40,620 bases of DNA from Candidatus Woesearchaeota archaeon (GCA_018303285.1 JAGVYL010000002.1:6483-47102), one strand, 5' to 3'. Counted from the stretch's first letter, positions 25,020 through 33,259 are shown. Program-made: numbers and translations. Notes: generated by a model from the sequence alone, not told the origin.

Positions 25020-27401
25020 TTTACAAGTTAGTTTATATTTCAGGCACGGTCCACACGGGTTTTTACTGCAATATGAACCATCTTTGCCGCCCATAATTTG
25101 ATAGTACCTTTCTTCGGCTTGCTGCCAAAGCCAGTCTGGAGGGTCAGTGCTTATCACTAAATCGTATTCTAACTGGGCACAAGATAAACATTTTTTGGCT
25201 TCAGGAATTGGCAACTCGCTGTATACAGAAAATATTTCTTCATAATTTCCTCCGTAAGCCCTAAATGCATACGGATAAAAACCAGTTTCTTCCCGTATGA
25301 AATGCGTATACCTGTTTCTTAAATCCTCTGCCCCCTCAATTTTTTCCTCGGTCCAATAATCCAGATTAGCGCCAATCTTTTGGATGTAGTCCGCTCTGAG
25401 GGGGGAATCCTTACTTTCTAGCATAAGAGATTTTAAATGTTCTCCGTTTGCTACACCTTTTCCCAGGTCTTGTGCTTTTCTTGCTAATTCTTCTACTTCT
25501 TCGACCATTATTTCAAAATCTTCAGAAGAACTAACATATATCTCATCCGCAAGATTAACCGCTATCGTGTTTTCTTTCATTTCAATACCTCTCGATTTAA
25601 GGATAGCTTTAAGGTGTTTATCTCCTAATTCCATAATCTGACTATTTAATTCTTTTTCAGTTATTTCTTCGGATTCAAATCTTTCTAAAAGCAATCCTTC
25701 TTCAACAAGATATTCTGGTGAATCTTTAAGATGTACCTCGGAAGCTTCTTTAGAAATTATATACCCCTTCAGAATGTGTTTAAACTCATGATCTAATGTT
25801 CCTAAAGGCGTGGTCCCAGTTCTGATTGCAGGATTAAAAGAAATAGTGGAACCGTCCATCATTCTTTCTCCTACGGATAAGGTTAACAAAGTGCCTCCGG
25901 CATTTAACTGAGTGCCAAAGTACACTTGAGAGATGTATTTGTTCAGGCTGGTTTTTCCTTTTAGCCATTGGTCTGTAGTTTGGGCTAGATTAGCTGTAAT
26001 CTCTTGGTATTCTGGAGGAGTAGGATTGCCATACCCTTTTTTAAGATACTCTTCTATACTTTCTGGTGTAGCCATTCCGATAGAAAAATCTATTTGGGGG
26101 TGTTTCACCCGCAGATCATCCATAGTTTTCATCATATTCGATTCAATAAAATCAGAAACCTCCAGCCCCAGACTATTTCCCCCTATAGGTTTATCGTTTC
26201 TTAACAAAAGATATCTATTTGAAGAGCTTGTTCTAAGAAGGTCTGCGAAATTATTTGAGATCAATTCCATAGCAACACTATTCCGTTGGTCTATCGGGCC
26301 GGCCTTTCCTTCGAATGGCTTGGAAGGAATCATAGTCAGTTTTCCTTCCTGGACGTTTATTCCCATTCGGCCATTTTCTAAACTTGTTTTTCCGCCTCCG
26401 TTCTGATGCCTTAATAAAGGAGTTTTTTCCGCTTCGGCACGAGAAATAACCTCTAAATTATCTCCCCCCAAAACAGTTATAGACAGCGTATCTCTCTCAT
26501 CAGGCACCCAGGTAAACTTATCTTTAATCAGCTTTCCATCTTCATCTTTCTCGTACTGCCGTTTTACCATATTGAACAGAAGATTTCCCGGTAGAGGATC
26601 GATTTTAACCGTTCCGTCTTTAGTCGTTCTGATATCTAATCCTGCATCAGAGATAGCTATATAATTACCTTCTGGTTTGATTAAAGGATTAAAATGAATA
26701 TCTATCGGATTGGTCTCTGCGAGAATCTCGTAAAAATCTATTCTTGCCGTATTCCCTAGTTTCACATAGCTTTGACCATTTCTAAAACTAAGCGATTTAA
26801 CGGACAGAACAGAGCCATCTTTTCCAATGTATGCTGTTTCCTCCTGTATGGTAAAACTATCTTCAAAAGAAATGCTGCTTTCTTGAATTTCCTTGAGACC
26901 GAGATGATTTATCTCTCCGTTTTCATCTATTTCTACTTCCCAGCCTTCCTTTCCGGCAAAGACTAAACTCTCCTCTTCTCCAAAAGTAGCTCTAAGAATA
27001 CCGTGGACGATTTTAGCGCTCTGGCCTAAGCTTTTAACCTTGATTTGGGTTACTTTTTCGATCGCCTCTCTGGCGCGCTCTTCGTTTACATCAATCGCTA
27101 AATTGTTAATTTTTTCTAGATTAAGAACGATTTGTTCTGTGGTCGTAGCCAAACGTTGATCCACGTTAAGTTGATTGTAGTTTAGTTTATCTGCGGGGAC
27201 ATCGGGAATTCTGGAGGGGGGAATTTTACTCCAGATTGCATTACCCCAATCGATAGAAGAATAATCGCCGGTTTGATAATTGAACTGCTCTGGTGCATCT
27301 TTGTTCCAAGGACAATCAATATCTTCTGGACAAGCGGCAAAAGAGATAGGAAGAACTAACAAGATAACTAGTATGAATAGATTAAGTTTATTCTTTTTCA
27401 T
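25011..27401 (-). CDS. Large secreted protein with HExxH zinc-peptidase motif, cassette 3
   Basis: A 796-residue exported protein with signal peptide MKKNKLNLFILVILLVLP and cleavage near SFA-AC. It is a paralogue of the protein at 11494-14088: FNYQTGDYSSIDWG, RIPDVPADKLNYNQL, LNLEKINNLAIDVNEERARE and the later FTWVPDERDTLSITV are shared. The zinc motif is LDHEFKH (H538, E539, H542), followed by EYLVEEGLLLERF, which could give the third ligand. The C-terminus is Cys-rich (CLSC, YCSKNPCGPC, LTC), again as in the paralogue. The ATG at 27401 overlaps the pilin-like gene by 14 bases. Extracellular metallopeptidase activity is inferred from the motif and its conservation between paralogues. Confidence 0.75.
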   Translation of the reverse strand: MKKNKLNLFILVILLVLPISFAACPEDIDCPWNKDAPEQFNYQTGDYSSIDWGNAIWSKIPPSRIPDVPADKLNYNQLNVDQRLATTTEQIVLNLEKINNLAIDVNEERAREAIEKVTQIKVKSLGQSAKIVHGILRATFGEEESLVFAGKEGWEVEIDENGEINHLGLKEIQESSISFEDSFTIQEETAYIGKDGSVLSVKSLSFRNGQSYVKLGNTARIDFYEILAETNPIDIHFNPLIKPEGNYIAISDAGLDIRTTKDGTVKIDPLPGNLLFNMVKRQYEKDEDGKLIKDKFTWVPDERDTLSITVLGGDNLEVISRAEAEKTPLLRHQNGGGKTSLENGRMGINVQEGKLTMIPSKPFEGKAGPIDQRNSVAMELISNNFADLLRTSSSNRYLLLRNDKPIGGNSLGLEVSDFIESNMMKTMDDLRVKHPQIDFSIGMATPESIEEYLKKGYGNPTPPEYQEITANLAQTTDQWLKGKTSLNKYISQVYFGTQLNAGGTLLTLSVGERMMDGSTISFNPAIRTGTTPLGTLDHEFKHILKGYIISKEASEVHLKDSPEYLVEEGLLLERFESEEITEKELNSQIMELGDKHLKAILKSRGIEMKENTIAVNLADEIYVSSSEDFEIMVEEVEELARKAQDLGKGVANGEHLKSLMLESKDSPLRADYIQKIGANLDYWTEEKIEGAEDLRNRYTHFIREETGFYPYAFRAYGGNYEEIFSVYSELPIPEAKKCLSCAQLEYDLVISTDPPDWLWQQAEERYYQIMGGKDGSYCSKNPCGPCLKYKLTCKAE

Positions 27402-28131
27402 TATAACGCACCGCAAATCTCAAATGATATTTTTCCCCTTCGTGAAGATACTCGCTTTGTTCTATATCAAACAGATAGGTGTCATTACTAACAGAAAGAA
27501 GATTAACGAAAAGACCATTTTGGGAAGCTAATTCTGAAAAACAGCTTAAACAGACTTCTTCGTCTTTTTGGGATTGAACAATCTGCTTGGCCGTCTGAAA
27601 GGCAGAGTACATCTTTTTAGATGAGATTTCCGTAACAAAGGAAGAAATCTCTTTGACTTGATTATTTTTGGTGATAGTTGCCAGAAGATTGGTGTTCAGA
27701 ATTATTTTTTGCGTAGTTAAGATGACCTGAGAAGAAGGTTTAGAAAAATTAATGTTATAATCGGAATCTTTGGAGAAATCAGTTACGCATAAGCCAACTA
27801 ATGAATCAACGTATTTAGATAATTGCTGGGCGAGGATTTCATCTGTAGGAAAAATGTTTTCTTTTCCATTAAGATAGTAGGGGACATTTTCTGTTGATTC
27901 TAATGTTGATTTTTCCGATAGAATGAAGTAACCGCCCCGCCGGCTGTTCTCAAAGACGGCATCTTCCAGAGTTTTCTTTAGGCAAGATTGAATATATTCT
28001 TGAATTGGACCAGTGTTTAAAACGTTTGGCTCCGGCTTCTCTTTAAAGGAAAAAAAGAAAAACGCGGCAAGGATAAGAAAAAGGAAAATACCAAAAATAA
28101 TAAAAATAGTAATTTGCCCCGTTTTAGCCAT
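27388..28131 (-). CDS. Pilin-like membrane protein (GQITIFIIFG family), cassette 3
   Basis: A 247-residue protein starting MAKTGQITIFIIFGIFLFLI: a short basic head, GQ and one helix. QEYIQSCLKKTLEDAVFENS, GGYFILSEKSTLE, VPYYLN, PTDEILAQQLS and the late VCLSCF pair match the cassette 2 copy, so these two are close relatives. The ATG at 28131 is preferred to a TTG five codons upstream. It is followed, with a 14-base overlap, by the secreted HExxH protein. The upstream neighbour is the broken Sua5 gene. Confidence 0.75.
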   Translation of the reverse strand: MAKTGQITIFIIFGIFLFLILAAFFFFSFKEKPEPNVLNTGPIQEYIQSCLKKTLEDAVFENSRRGGYFILSEKSTLESTENVPYYLNGKENIFPTDEILAQQLSKYVDSLVGLCVTDFSKDSDYNINFSKPSSQVILTTQKIILNTNLLATITKNNQVKEISSFVTEISSKKMYSAFQTAKQIVQSQKDEEVCLSCFSELASQNGLFVNLLSVSNDTYLFDIEQSEYLHEGEKYHLRFAVRYNEKE

Positions 28132-28164
28132 ATGCTCGTTAAACAACGGATTACAATTAAAAAT

Positions 28165-28703
28165 CTATCTATTTTTTACAGTAGTTTTTGCTCCGGTCAG
28201 ATCCACAATTTGCGATGGGCGGCCGCGCTTCTCTCCTTCATAAATGATAAAATCCAAGCCACGCTTGATATCAGGATGGAGATTTTCATGGGAAGTCATA
28301 AACGGCTCGCCAGTGCGGTTGGCGGAGGTGGTAATAATTGGAGTATTTACTGCCGAAACAAAATCCTGCATCCAATGGCTGGGAATTCTTACACCGAGTG
28401 TATTCTTATCTAGATGGACACTTTTGGCCACGCAACTTTTGTTTTTCATTTTCAAAATTAAAGTGTAAGGGCCGGGCAGTTTACCTAACCATTCTTCTGC
28501 TTTTTTATCCACTACACAATTCTCTCTAATCCAATCGACAGAAGGAGCCCATACAGAGAAAGGCTTATCGCTTTGGCCTTTTAGTTCTCTGACTTTCTTT
28601 ACTGCTTTTTCGTCTTTAGCATTACATCCCAAACCGTAGATAGTATCGCTAGGATGTCGGCAATCTGAGGAGCAGCTAATTCCAATTCATGCTTATTTAA
28701 CAT
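28165..28703 (-). pseudogene. Broken Sua5/YrdC (threonylcarbamoyl-AMP synthase) gene
   Basis: The downstream frame encodes DTIYGLGCNAKDEKAV, LPGPYTLILK, LGVRIPSH and TTSANRTGEP, all typical of YrdC-fold enzymes that make threonylcarbamoyl-AMP for tRNA t6A. Upstream, an ATG at 28703 opens MLNKHELELAAPQIADIL, a normal Sua5 N-terminus, but in a different frame. The link expected between IADIL and PTDTIYG (about ten residues with the second strand and PT) is missing, and the frame changes at about 28645-28655. No start codon restores DTIYG in frame except a TTG after it. A deletion of some 25-30 bases fits best. Because t6A synthesis is essential, another copy elsewhere or an assembly error should be suspected. 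Confidence 0.75.
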
Positions 28704-28831
28704 ATCCACATAAATCACCCCAGTACCCAGCGCAAAACCACTGTTTATAAGTATTACGTATATACCTCATATTTACCTAAGAATAAATGTAAATAGTGCT
28801 AAATACAGGTTATATTGTATAGAGAAACGGA

Positions 28832-29711
28832 TTATTTTCTGTCTTCAATCTGCTTCTTTTTCTTTTCTTCTGCTAAATGCAGATAATTTTTATCTGATAC
28901 AATAGGTTTACCTATCTTCTGCTCTAGTTCTGTTCGAGTGTGTTTAGCAATATCGCCGCCTTCTTTGGCAGTGCTTACTAATTCTGGAATTCCTTTTGCT
29001 AATCTTTCTAAACAAGAAACTTCTGTTGCAACAATGCCGGAAGGAATTGTGAAGGGCATTACTTTTTTGCTTCCGATGTTCCCAATCGGTCATATGGTCT
29101 CTGAGGTTTTGATTTGACTTACTCAGTCCTTTGAATTGTTTGTATTCTCCAACCGTCTTGCCAAATGTCGCTTTAGAGATTTCAGTAGTAAGAATAGCAA
29201 AATCTTTCTCATTCTCAGCGCCCCTGTTTTTCCACTCATCTGTTAATTCTTGTCGAATAGCTATTCCTCGCAGTCTTTTTTCTATCCATGCAGGAGGATA
29301 ACCTTTCATTTCATAATATCCCTTAACTCGGTTTTGAGCCAGTTCAGGGTTTTCTATTTCTTGGATGCGTTCATGGCCTACTTTAGCTAACCATAATTTG
29401 AATGGCTCTGCTTTTGGAGAAGTTACAGATTGGATAATTCTAAGCAAAGTTTCAGTATTAGCACAGTCAGTTTCGTAATATTTGCCATCTGGGGAAGGTA
29501 ATTTCAGGTGTACGATTTTTTCGTACAACTCGAATCCTTCTTCTTTCAGTCTTATCTTAAGATCCGACCAATACCTGCGAGGAATAGAACTTTCAGTTAA
29601 TACTGCAATGATGTCAACGATAGAAAAAAACCACTGACCTTCGTGCAAAATCCGTCTGATGGTTCTATCTTGAAATACTATTAATCCATTCTTAGTCTCT
29701 TTTTCTACCAT
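28832..29711 (-). pseudogene. BRO-family (phage antirepressor-like) gene with a frameshift
   Basis: The N-terminal frame (29711 to about 29068) has the BRO-N core IRRILHEGQWFFSIVDIIAV, a central YYETDCANTETLLRIIQ and PKAEPFKLWLAKVGHERI, then ATFGKTVGEYKQFKGLSKSN and LRDHMTDWEHRKQK. The frame then turns to nonsense. The next frame carries on from VMPFTIPSGIVATEVSCLE to AKEGGDIAKHTRTELEQKIG and ends IEDRK. Removing one A from the A6 run at 29063-29068 joins the two into one protein of about 290 residues. BRO proteins are phage or virus DNA-binding regulators also found in host genomes. A TATA-like ATATTTAAAC lies about 25 bases before the ATG. The lesion may be genuine or a homopolymer error. 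Confidence 0.8.
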
Positions 29712-29755
29712 CCTGAACCTTAAAATAACTTTCGTTTAAATATTTTCTTAAAACG

Positions 29756-29956
29756 CTAACGAACCAGGCGTAATGGGGAAAGTTCCATGCTAGAAGAGAT
29801 TCTTTCAACAATGTCATTTGGTAAGATTCCTTGAGTAACATTGATCATCTGCTTTTCAAAAGCTTTACGAAAACTTTTTGGATGGAGGTCGAGGGAGATA
29901 TCTAACGGCAAACAACGAACGATTTTATGACCAAAGTCTGGATGGAATCTTTTCAT
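29756..29956 (-). CDS. Small hypothetical protein with strong ribosome site
   Basis: A 66-residue protein (MKRFHPDFGHKIVRCLPLDI and onward) of no recognised family. The ATG at 29956 is preceded by GGAGGTGA, a near-perfect match to the 16S anti-Shine-Dalgarno, with good spacing; an upstream TTG overlaps that site and is unlikely. The leader, counted from the TATA-like box near 30080-30088, would be about 100 bases and contains a strong hairpin at 30007-30050. It ends 45 bases before the BRO gene in the same direction, so the two may be linked. Confidence 0.55.
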   Translation of the reverse strand: MKRFHPDFGHKIVRCLPLDISLDLHPKSFRKAFEKQMINVTQGILPNDIVERISSSMELSPLRLVR

Positions 29957-30006
29957 ATATCTCACCTCCAAAGGGAAATATGGTTTTATTAATTTTTTAT
30001 TTAGTA

Positions 30007-30050
30007 GTTTGTAGCGGGTGGGGGGAAAAGAGGAAACCCACCCTGCAAAC
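30007..30050 (-). promoter_or_regulatory. Stable hairpin in the leader of the 66-residue gene
   Basis: A 7-bp GC-rich stem (GGGTGGG at 30016-30022 with CCCACCC at 30037-30043) lies within a 5-bp outer stem (GTTTG at 30007-30011 with CAAAC at 30046-30050). It sits between the promoter block and the ribosome site and could regulate translation. Confidence 0.5.
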
Positions 30051-30079
30051 CACGAACAAATATTAATGGGGGGCTGGGC

Positions 30080-30198
30080 TTTATATATCCCGCGAGGGAG
30101 GTTGACCAGTGGCTAGTGGCTTGTTTTCAATATGGAAATAATAAAAACTAATATGATTAACTACTCTAACGGCGAGGCGTATTTTCGCGTTATGGGCC
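30080..30198 (-). repeat. Duplicated promoter block, copy A
   Basis: Shares with 35853-35965 a TATA box, a short palindrome right behind it (TCCC-GCGA-GGGA here), the 17-mer CCAGTGGCTAGTGGCTT and, further out, ATTAACTACT and a GGCG-ATTTT-GCGTTAT segment. The palindrome is kept while its loop differs, suggesting selection on pairing. It points towards the 66-residue gene and the BRO gene. Confidence 0.7.
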
Positions 30199-30457
30199 GA
30201 GCAACGACAAAAGTTTCCCGAATAAATTTATAAAAAATCGGTAATTTTTGACAATTCCACATAACAAGTGTTATGTTTAATTTTTTCTCCGCTCTATGAG
30301 TAAACCGAAAATGCCTGTCATTGATACCTACACCTATACGGAAAAGACGGAATTGCTTCGCAACTTTCTATAACAAGGTATAAGTGTAATTTTTACTTAC
30401 TAAACGACGAGAGGGGAAGTTCCGTAACGACTTAGAATTAATATAAAGTTATAGGAA

Positions 30458-30715
30458 TTAATCGGAATATCTTCGATATATGAACAAAGCGATAATTATC
30501 AAGCCGATGAGTCCAGCAATACCAGAGACAAGAAAGTAACCATTTGTTAGAATACTTAATGATTTCTTTCCTTGTTCTAAAGTATTATTGGCATATTCAT
30601 TTTCGCCTAGAGGACTTTCCTGTAACTCATTAAGTAACGAAAATAGAAAAACTATTATCAAGATAAATACTATCATACTTACTATTCCTTTAAAATCTAG
30701 AAGTTTTTCTAACAT
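30458..30715 (-). CDS. Small membrane protein with two transmembrane helices
   Basis: About 85 residues, with two hydrophobic helices (IVSMIVFILIIVFLFSLL near the N-terminus and LVSGIAGLIGLIIIALFIY near the C-terminus) around a polar loop. No family is recognised. The ATG at 30715 lies 4 bases after the stop of the preceding gene; a TTG four codons upstream is less likely. It is the last gene of the RHH-methyltransferase operon. Confidence 0.6.
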   Translation of the reverse strand: MLEKLLDFKGIVSMIVFILIIVFLFSLLNELQESPLGENEYANNTLEQGKKSLSILTNGYFLVSGIAGLIGLIIIALFIYRRYSD

Positions 30716-30719
30716 GAGA

Positions 30720-31073
30720 TCATCCAATAGGTAATACGCTATTCATTTTAGCATTCATTAAAGTAAAGTATAAAATAATAATACAAAAAATCATAGCTAA
30801 TGATAAGTAAAAACTCCAATTAATTAATTTTTCATCATCTTTTTTAATTCCCATAAATGAAAGGATCAAAGAAGCTACTCCAAATAATATTAAAAGTGTC
30901 ATTAATATAGTAAAAACCATTATATTTTTAATTATAACATTCTGAAGAAACAGATTAAAAACGCCAACAGCGATACCTAAGAATATGAGTGTGCCGGTAT
31001 AAACTAATTTGGCGGCTTCAATACTCCAATTTTTAGGATTATTGGCCAAGCTTGACCTCTGTTTCTTTTTCAT
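30720..31073 (-). CDS. Small membrane protein with three to four transmembrane helices
   Basis: About 117 residues; a basic head (MKKKQR) is followed by hydrophobic segments (LVYTGTLIFLGIAVGVF, IMVFTILMTLLILFGVASLI and LSLAMIFCIIILYFTLM). No family is recognised. Its start lies inside the end of the preceding gene (35-base overlap), a strong sign of co-translation. It sits in the operon between another single-pass membrane protein and a two-helix one. Confidence 0.6.
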   Translation of the reverse strand: MKKKQRSSLANNPKNWSIEAAKLVYTGTLIFLGIAVGVFNLFLQNVIIKNIMVFTILMTLLILFGVASLILSFMGIKKDDEKLINWSFYLSLAMIFCIIILYFTLMNAKMNSVLPIG

Positions 31074-31488
31074 CAACTTTTATCCAATTTGAATTCTTAA
31101 AATCATATATTTCGGCTTTAATTAACCAACTACCTTCCTGCACCGGCGGCTTTTCTGGTATAACAATTGAATGTTCTCCAACCCCAACATTTATTCGTTC
31201 TTCAAGTGAAATTGGTTTAAAGATAGGTAGAATCCAATGTGCTTCCACTTTCAATGCGTATTTTCCTTCCGCACCTTTCTGTTCAAACAATTGTATATAT
31301 GGCACTTTAACTGTTTGAATATTTAAGTAGTCAATTTTTGGATTGTTATCTGAGTCCAGTTTTATACCTATATGAACTTCTTGTCTTTCTTGAGTTGGAA
31401 CAATAAATAAAAATATTGCAATAATAAATATTAGTATAATCACCCCAGAACCAATTGCTACATTTCCTTTTTTAGACTTGAATTTCAT
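31039..31488 (-). CDS. Single-pass membrane protein with strand-rich outer domain
   Basis: 149 residues. MKFKSKKGNVAIGSGVIILI is a basic head with one N-terminal helix, followed by a strand-rich domain (KVPYIQLFEQKGAEGKYALK, VIPEKPPVQEGSWLIKAEIY) that should face outside, probably Ig-like or CARDB-like, though this is a guess from the strand and turn pattern. It begins 1 base after the methyltransferase stop, so it belongs to the same operon. Confidence 0.6.
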   Translation of the reverse strand: MKFKSKKGNVAIGSGVIILIFIIAIFLFIVPTQERQEVHIGIKLDSDNNPKIDYLNIQTVKVPYIQLFEQKGAEGKYALKVEAHWILPIFKPISLEERINVGVGEHSIVIPEKPPVQEGSWLIKAEIYDFKNSNWIKVDEKETEVKLGQ

Positions 31489-31489
31489 T

Positions 31490-32290
31490 TTACTTCACAA
31501 TATTAATTTCAACATCTTCCCCGATTTTTTTCTGCACTGGTCTTAATCTCTTCTCAATAATCTTAAGATATTTCTCCTCTCGGTCTATACCAATAGAATT
31601 TCTTCCCATTGCTAAAGCAACCGCAGAAGTAGTTCCAGAACCAACAAATGGGTCTAAAACTGTTTCTCCGGGCTTAGTACAAGCTAATATTATTCTTCTC
31701 AGTAACTCCTCTGGCTTCTGTGTGGGATGTTCACCCGCCCATTTCTCTTTCTTTGATGTGAGAGGGATACTCCAGACATTTCTCGTTTGCTTACCTTTTG
31801 GGTTGATATCATCCCATATTTTATTTTTGGTGTCTTCATAATTAAATGTCCATTTCATCCCATTTCCATTTTTAGAAGCCCAAATAAGATGCTCAGCACT
31901 TTCTGTAAAAAATCTACAAGTAATATTCGGTTGGGCATTGGGTTTAAACCAGACCACATGATTATTTACTTTTAGATCCGTAAAGTTCTGAATAATATAA
32001 CCCAGTTGATAGATATTATGAAAAGAACCACAAACCCACAAGCTACCACCATGCTTCAAAACACGAGTACATTCTTTAATCCATTTAGCATTAAATTGAA
32101 AAAATTCATCTTTAGTAAAAATATCCCAGCCTTCCTGCATGGTAACGTGCTTACTATACTTCCATCCCAATCCTTTTTTCTTAGACATATTGTAAGGCGG
32201 ATCAGCGAAAACTAAATCCACGCTTTCGTCAGGAATGCCCTTTAATTTTTCTAAAGCGTCTCCAATTATGATTTTATGCGTAGTTTTCAT
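31490..32290 (-). CDS. DNA methyltransferase, beta class (N6-adenine or N4-cytosine)
   Basis: A 266-residue SAM-dependent DNA methyltransferase. Motif IV is DLVFADPPYN (about residues 25-34) and the SAM-binding motif I, VLDPFVGSGTTS, is near the C-terminus (about 216-227); catalytic motif before SAM motif is the beta-class order. GEHPTQKPEELLRRII (motif X region) precedes it. DPPY allows N6-adenine or N4-cytosine; the target sequence cannot be read. Its start overlaps the stop of the RHH gene by 4 bases, and the first of three membrane-protein genes begins 1 base after its stop. No clear restriction enzyme is next to it, except possibly the divergent orphan at 32508. Confidence 0.9.
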   Translation of the reverse strand: MKTTHKIIIGDALEKLKGIPDESVDLVFADPPYNMSKKKGLGWKYSKHVTMQEGWDIFTKDEFFQFNAKWIKECTRVLKHGGSLWVCGSFHNIYQLGYIIQNFTDLKVNNHVVWFKPNAQPNITCRFFTESAEHLIWASKNGNGMKWTFNYEDTKNKIWDDINPKGKQTRNVWSIPLTSKKEKWAGEHPTQKPEELLRRIILACTKPGETVLDPFVGSGTTSAVALAMGRNSIGIDREEKYLKIIEKRLRPVQKKIGEDVEINIVK

Positions 32291-32427
32291 TTACCGTTAC
32301 CTTCAACCCATTCTTTCATAAGTGTGTTTATCTTTGTTGAAACTTTCATATCATTATTTTCACAACAATCTTTAAATTTATCCAGAACTTCTTTATCAAC
32401 CGTGATATTAAGCGGAACTTTTCCCAT
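32287..32427 (-). CDS. Ribbon-helix-helix regulator (46 residues)
   Basis: A short gene starting MGKVPLNITVDKEVLDKFKD: a basic beta strand (VPLNITV) followed by two helices (KEVLDKFKDCC and TKINTLMKEWVE), the ribbon-helix-helix pattern of small DNA-binding dimers. The start ATG at 32427 follows GGGGGT. It overlaps the methyltransferase gene by 4 bases (ATGA), so it probably autoregulates the operon. An inverted repeat lies upstream at 32440-32466. Confidence 0.75.
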   Translation of the reverse strand: MGKVPLNITVDKEVLDKFKDCCENNDMKVSTKINTLMKEWVEGNGK

Positions 32428-32439
32428 TTTACCCCCTCT

Positions 32440-32466
32440 TTACTAATATTGATTAATAAATAGTAA
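32440..32466. promoter_or_regulatory. Operator and divergent promoter of the RHH-methyltransferase operon
   Basis: TTACTA at 32440-32445 and TAGTAA at 32461-32466 form an inverted repeat that spans a TATA-like box for the minus-strand operon (CTATTTATTAAT on the minus strand). A plus-strand box (TTTTATAAAG) at about 32480-32489 serves the divergent gene at 32508. The RHH protein is the likely ligand. Confidence 0.45.
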
Positions 32467-32507
32467 TATACATAACTCTTTTATAAAGTTTTCTAATCTC
32501 CATTCAT

Positions 32508-33044
32508 ATGGTTCTGGAATGGAAGCCCAAAAAGAAAGATAAAGTACAAGCGTTTAAAGAATTCTCTCTACAAGACGGAGCAGTTATTGGCGTGTTTCAG
32601 GGTTCTAAAGGGAAAAATCCAGACTTAGATATTGTTGTAAAGTACAAAGATAAATTCACTAAGAGGGTGGTTAGGACACCAAAACATATCCATTGGGTAA
32701 TAGACTTACTTATCAAGAAAGAACATGACCAAGAACTAACTTTAGAATTCATAAATTACTTATTTTCTATGTATGATAAAATTCAACCATTCAAAAATAA
32801 AGCGGAACAGCAAAAATGTGAGTTAAAATTTACAAGTCCAGAAAAATTGAAAAAATATGCTCCATTAAATAAATTTGGAGAGCATTCTGTAGAATTTATT
32901 GGCCATATTATTGAGCTTCTAAGCATTGAGGAAAAAACAGGATTTGAGGGAGCATTCATGTTTAAGAATGTCCTTCAAGCACTAAAAGAAGAAAAAGACA
33001 TTTTCTCGATCGTATCTACCGCAACGCATAACGGAAGACTCTAA
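32508..33044 (+). CDS. Orphan 178-residue protein divergent from the methyltransferase operon
   Basis: A soluble protein starting MVLEWKPKKKDKVQAFKEFS. Family not recognised with confidence. GKNPDLDIVVKYKD contains an acidic strand (DLDIVVKYKDK) that could be a nuclease-like D-x-K pattern, followed by HIHWVIDLLIKKEHD and long helices. Divergence from a DNA methyltransferase across one operator region makes a restriction or accessory role thinkable, but nothing in the sequence proves it. A TATA box about 25 bases before the ATG predicts a leaderless message. Confidence 0.6.
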   Translation: MVLEWKPKKKDKVQAFKEFSLQDGAVIGVFQGSKGKNPDLDIVVKYKDKFTKRVVRTPKHIHWVIDLLIKKEHDQELTLEFINYLFSMYDKIQPFKNKAEQQKCELKFTSPEKLKKYAPLNKFGEHSVEFIGHIIELLSIEEKTGFEGAFMFKNVLQALKEEKDIFSIVSTATHNGRL

Positions 33045-33156
33045 GCGGAACTCCCCCTCTACGAACCTAAACTTAACTTTAAGTAAAAACTCCGGTATCA
33101 ATGGCATTTTCGGCGGAGAAAAAACTCTGTGCTTCTCATAGCGATTGCGATGCTCG

Positions 33157-33193
33157 GGGAGACATAAAGTCTCCCAAACATAACATCGTTATG
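33157..33193 (+). other. Two adjacent perfect hairpins
   Basis: GGGAGAC (33157-33163) pairs with GTCTCCC (33169-33175) around a 5-base loop, and CATAAC (33179-33184) pairs with GTTATG (33188-33193) around ATC. The 215 bases between the two flanking genes (33045-33259) hold nothing else I can name; an ATG at 33101 is in frame with the next gene but lies before that gene's promoter. The hairpins could end the upstream transcript or belong to a small RNA. Confidence 0.5.
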
Positions 33194-33259
33194 TGCAATT
33201 TCTTCTTGGCCGCTCCCACTCATCCAAATCCTTTTAAATCTCCACCGTTTCCTTCTTCT

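Larger units (their letters stand above)
29957..30457. other. 500-bp gene-poor region with leader, duplicated block and hairpins
   Basis: It holds, in order: the leader of the 66-residue gene with the nested hairpin GTTTG/CAAAC around GGGTGGG/CCCACCC (30007-30050); one copy of a promoter block at 30080-30198 (repeated at 35853-35965); a hairpin ACATAAC/GTTATGT at 30259-30276 followed by a T-rich stretch; and an AT-rich tail. A clean 25-codon frame (ATG at 30296, stop at 30373) is present but unsupported. No tRNA or other known RNA is recognised. Confidence 0.6.

Noticed and set aside
30296-30373. 25-codon frame MSKPKMPVIDTYTY and onward
   Set aside because: A TATA-like stretch and ATG are present, but there is no ribosome site and no homologue I can recall, so I do not list it as a gene.
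33101-33259. Extended N-terminus of the 33260 gene
   Set aside because: The extension lies upstream of the TATA-like box, is full of hairpin sequence and has no protein-like composition.
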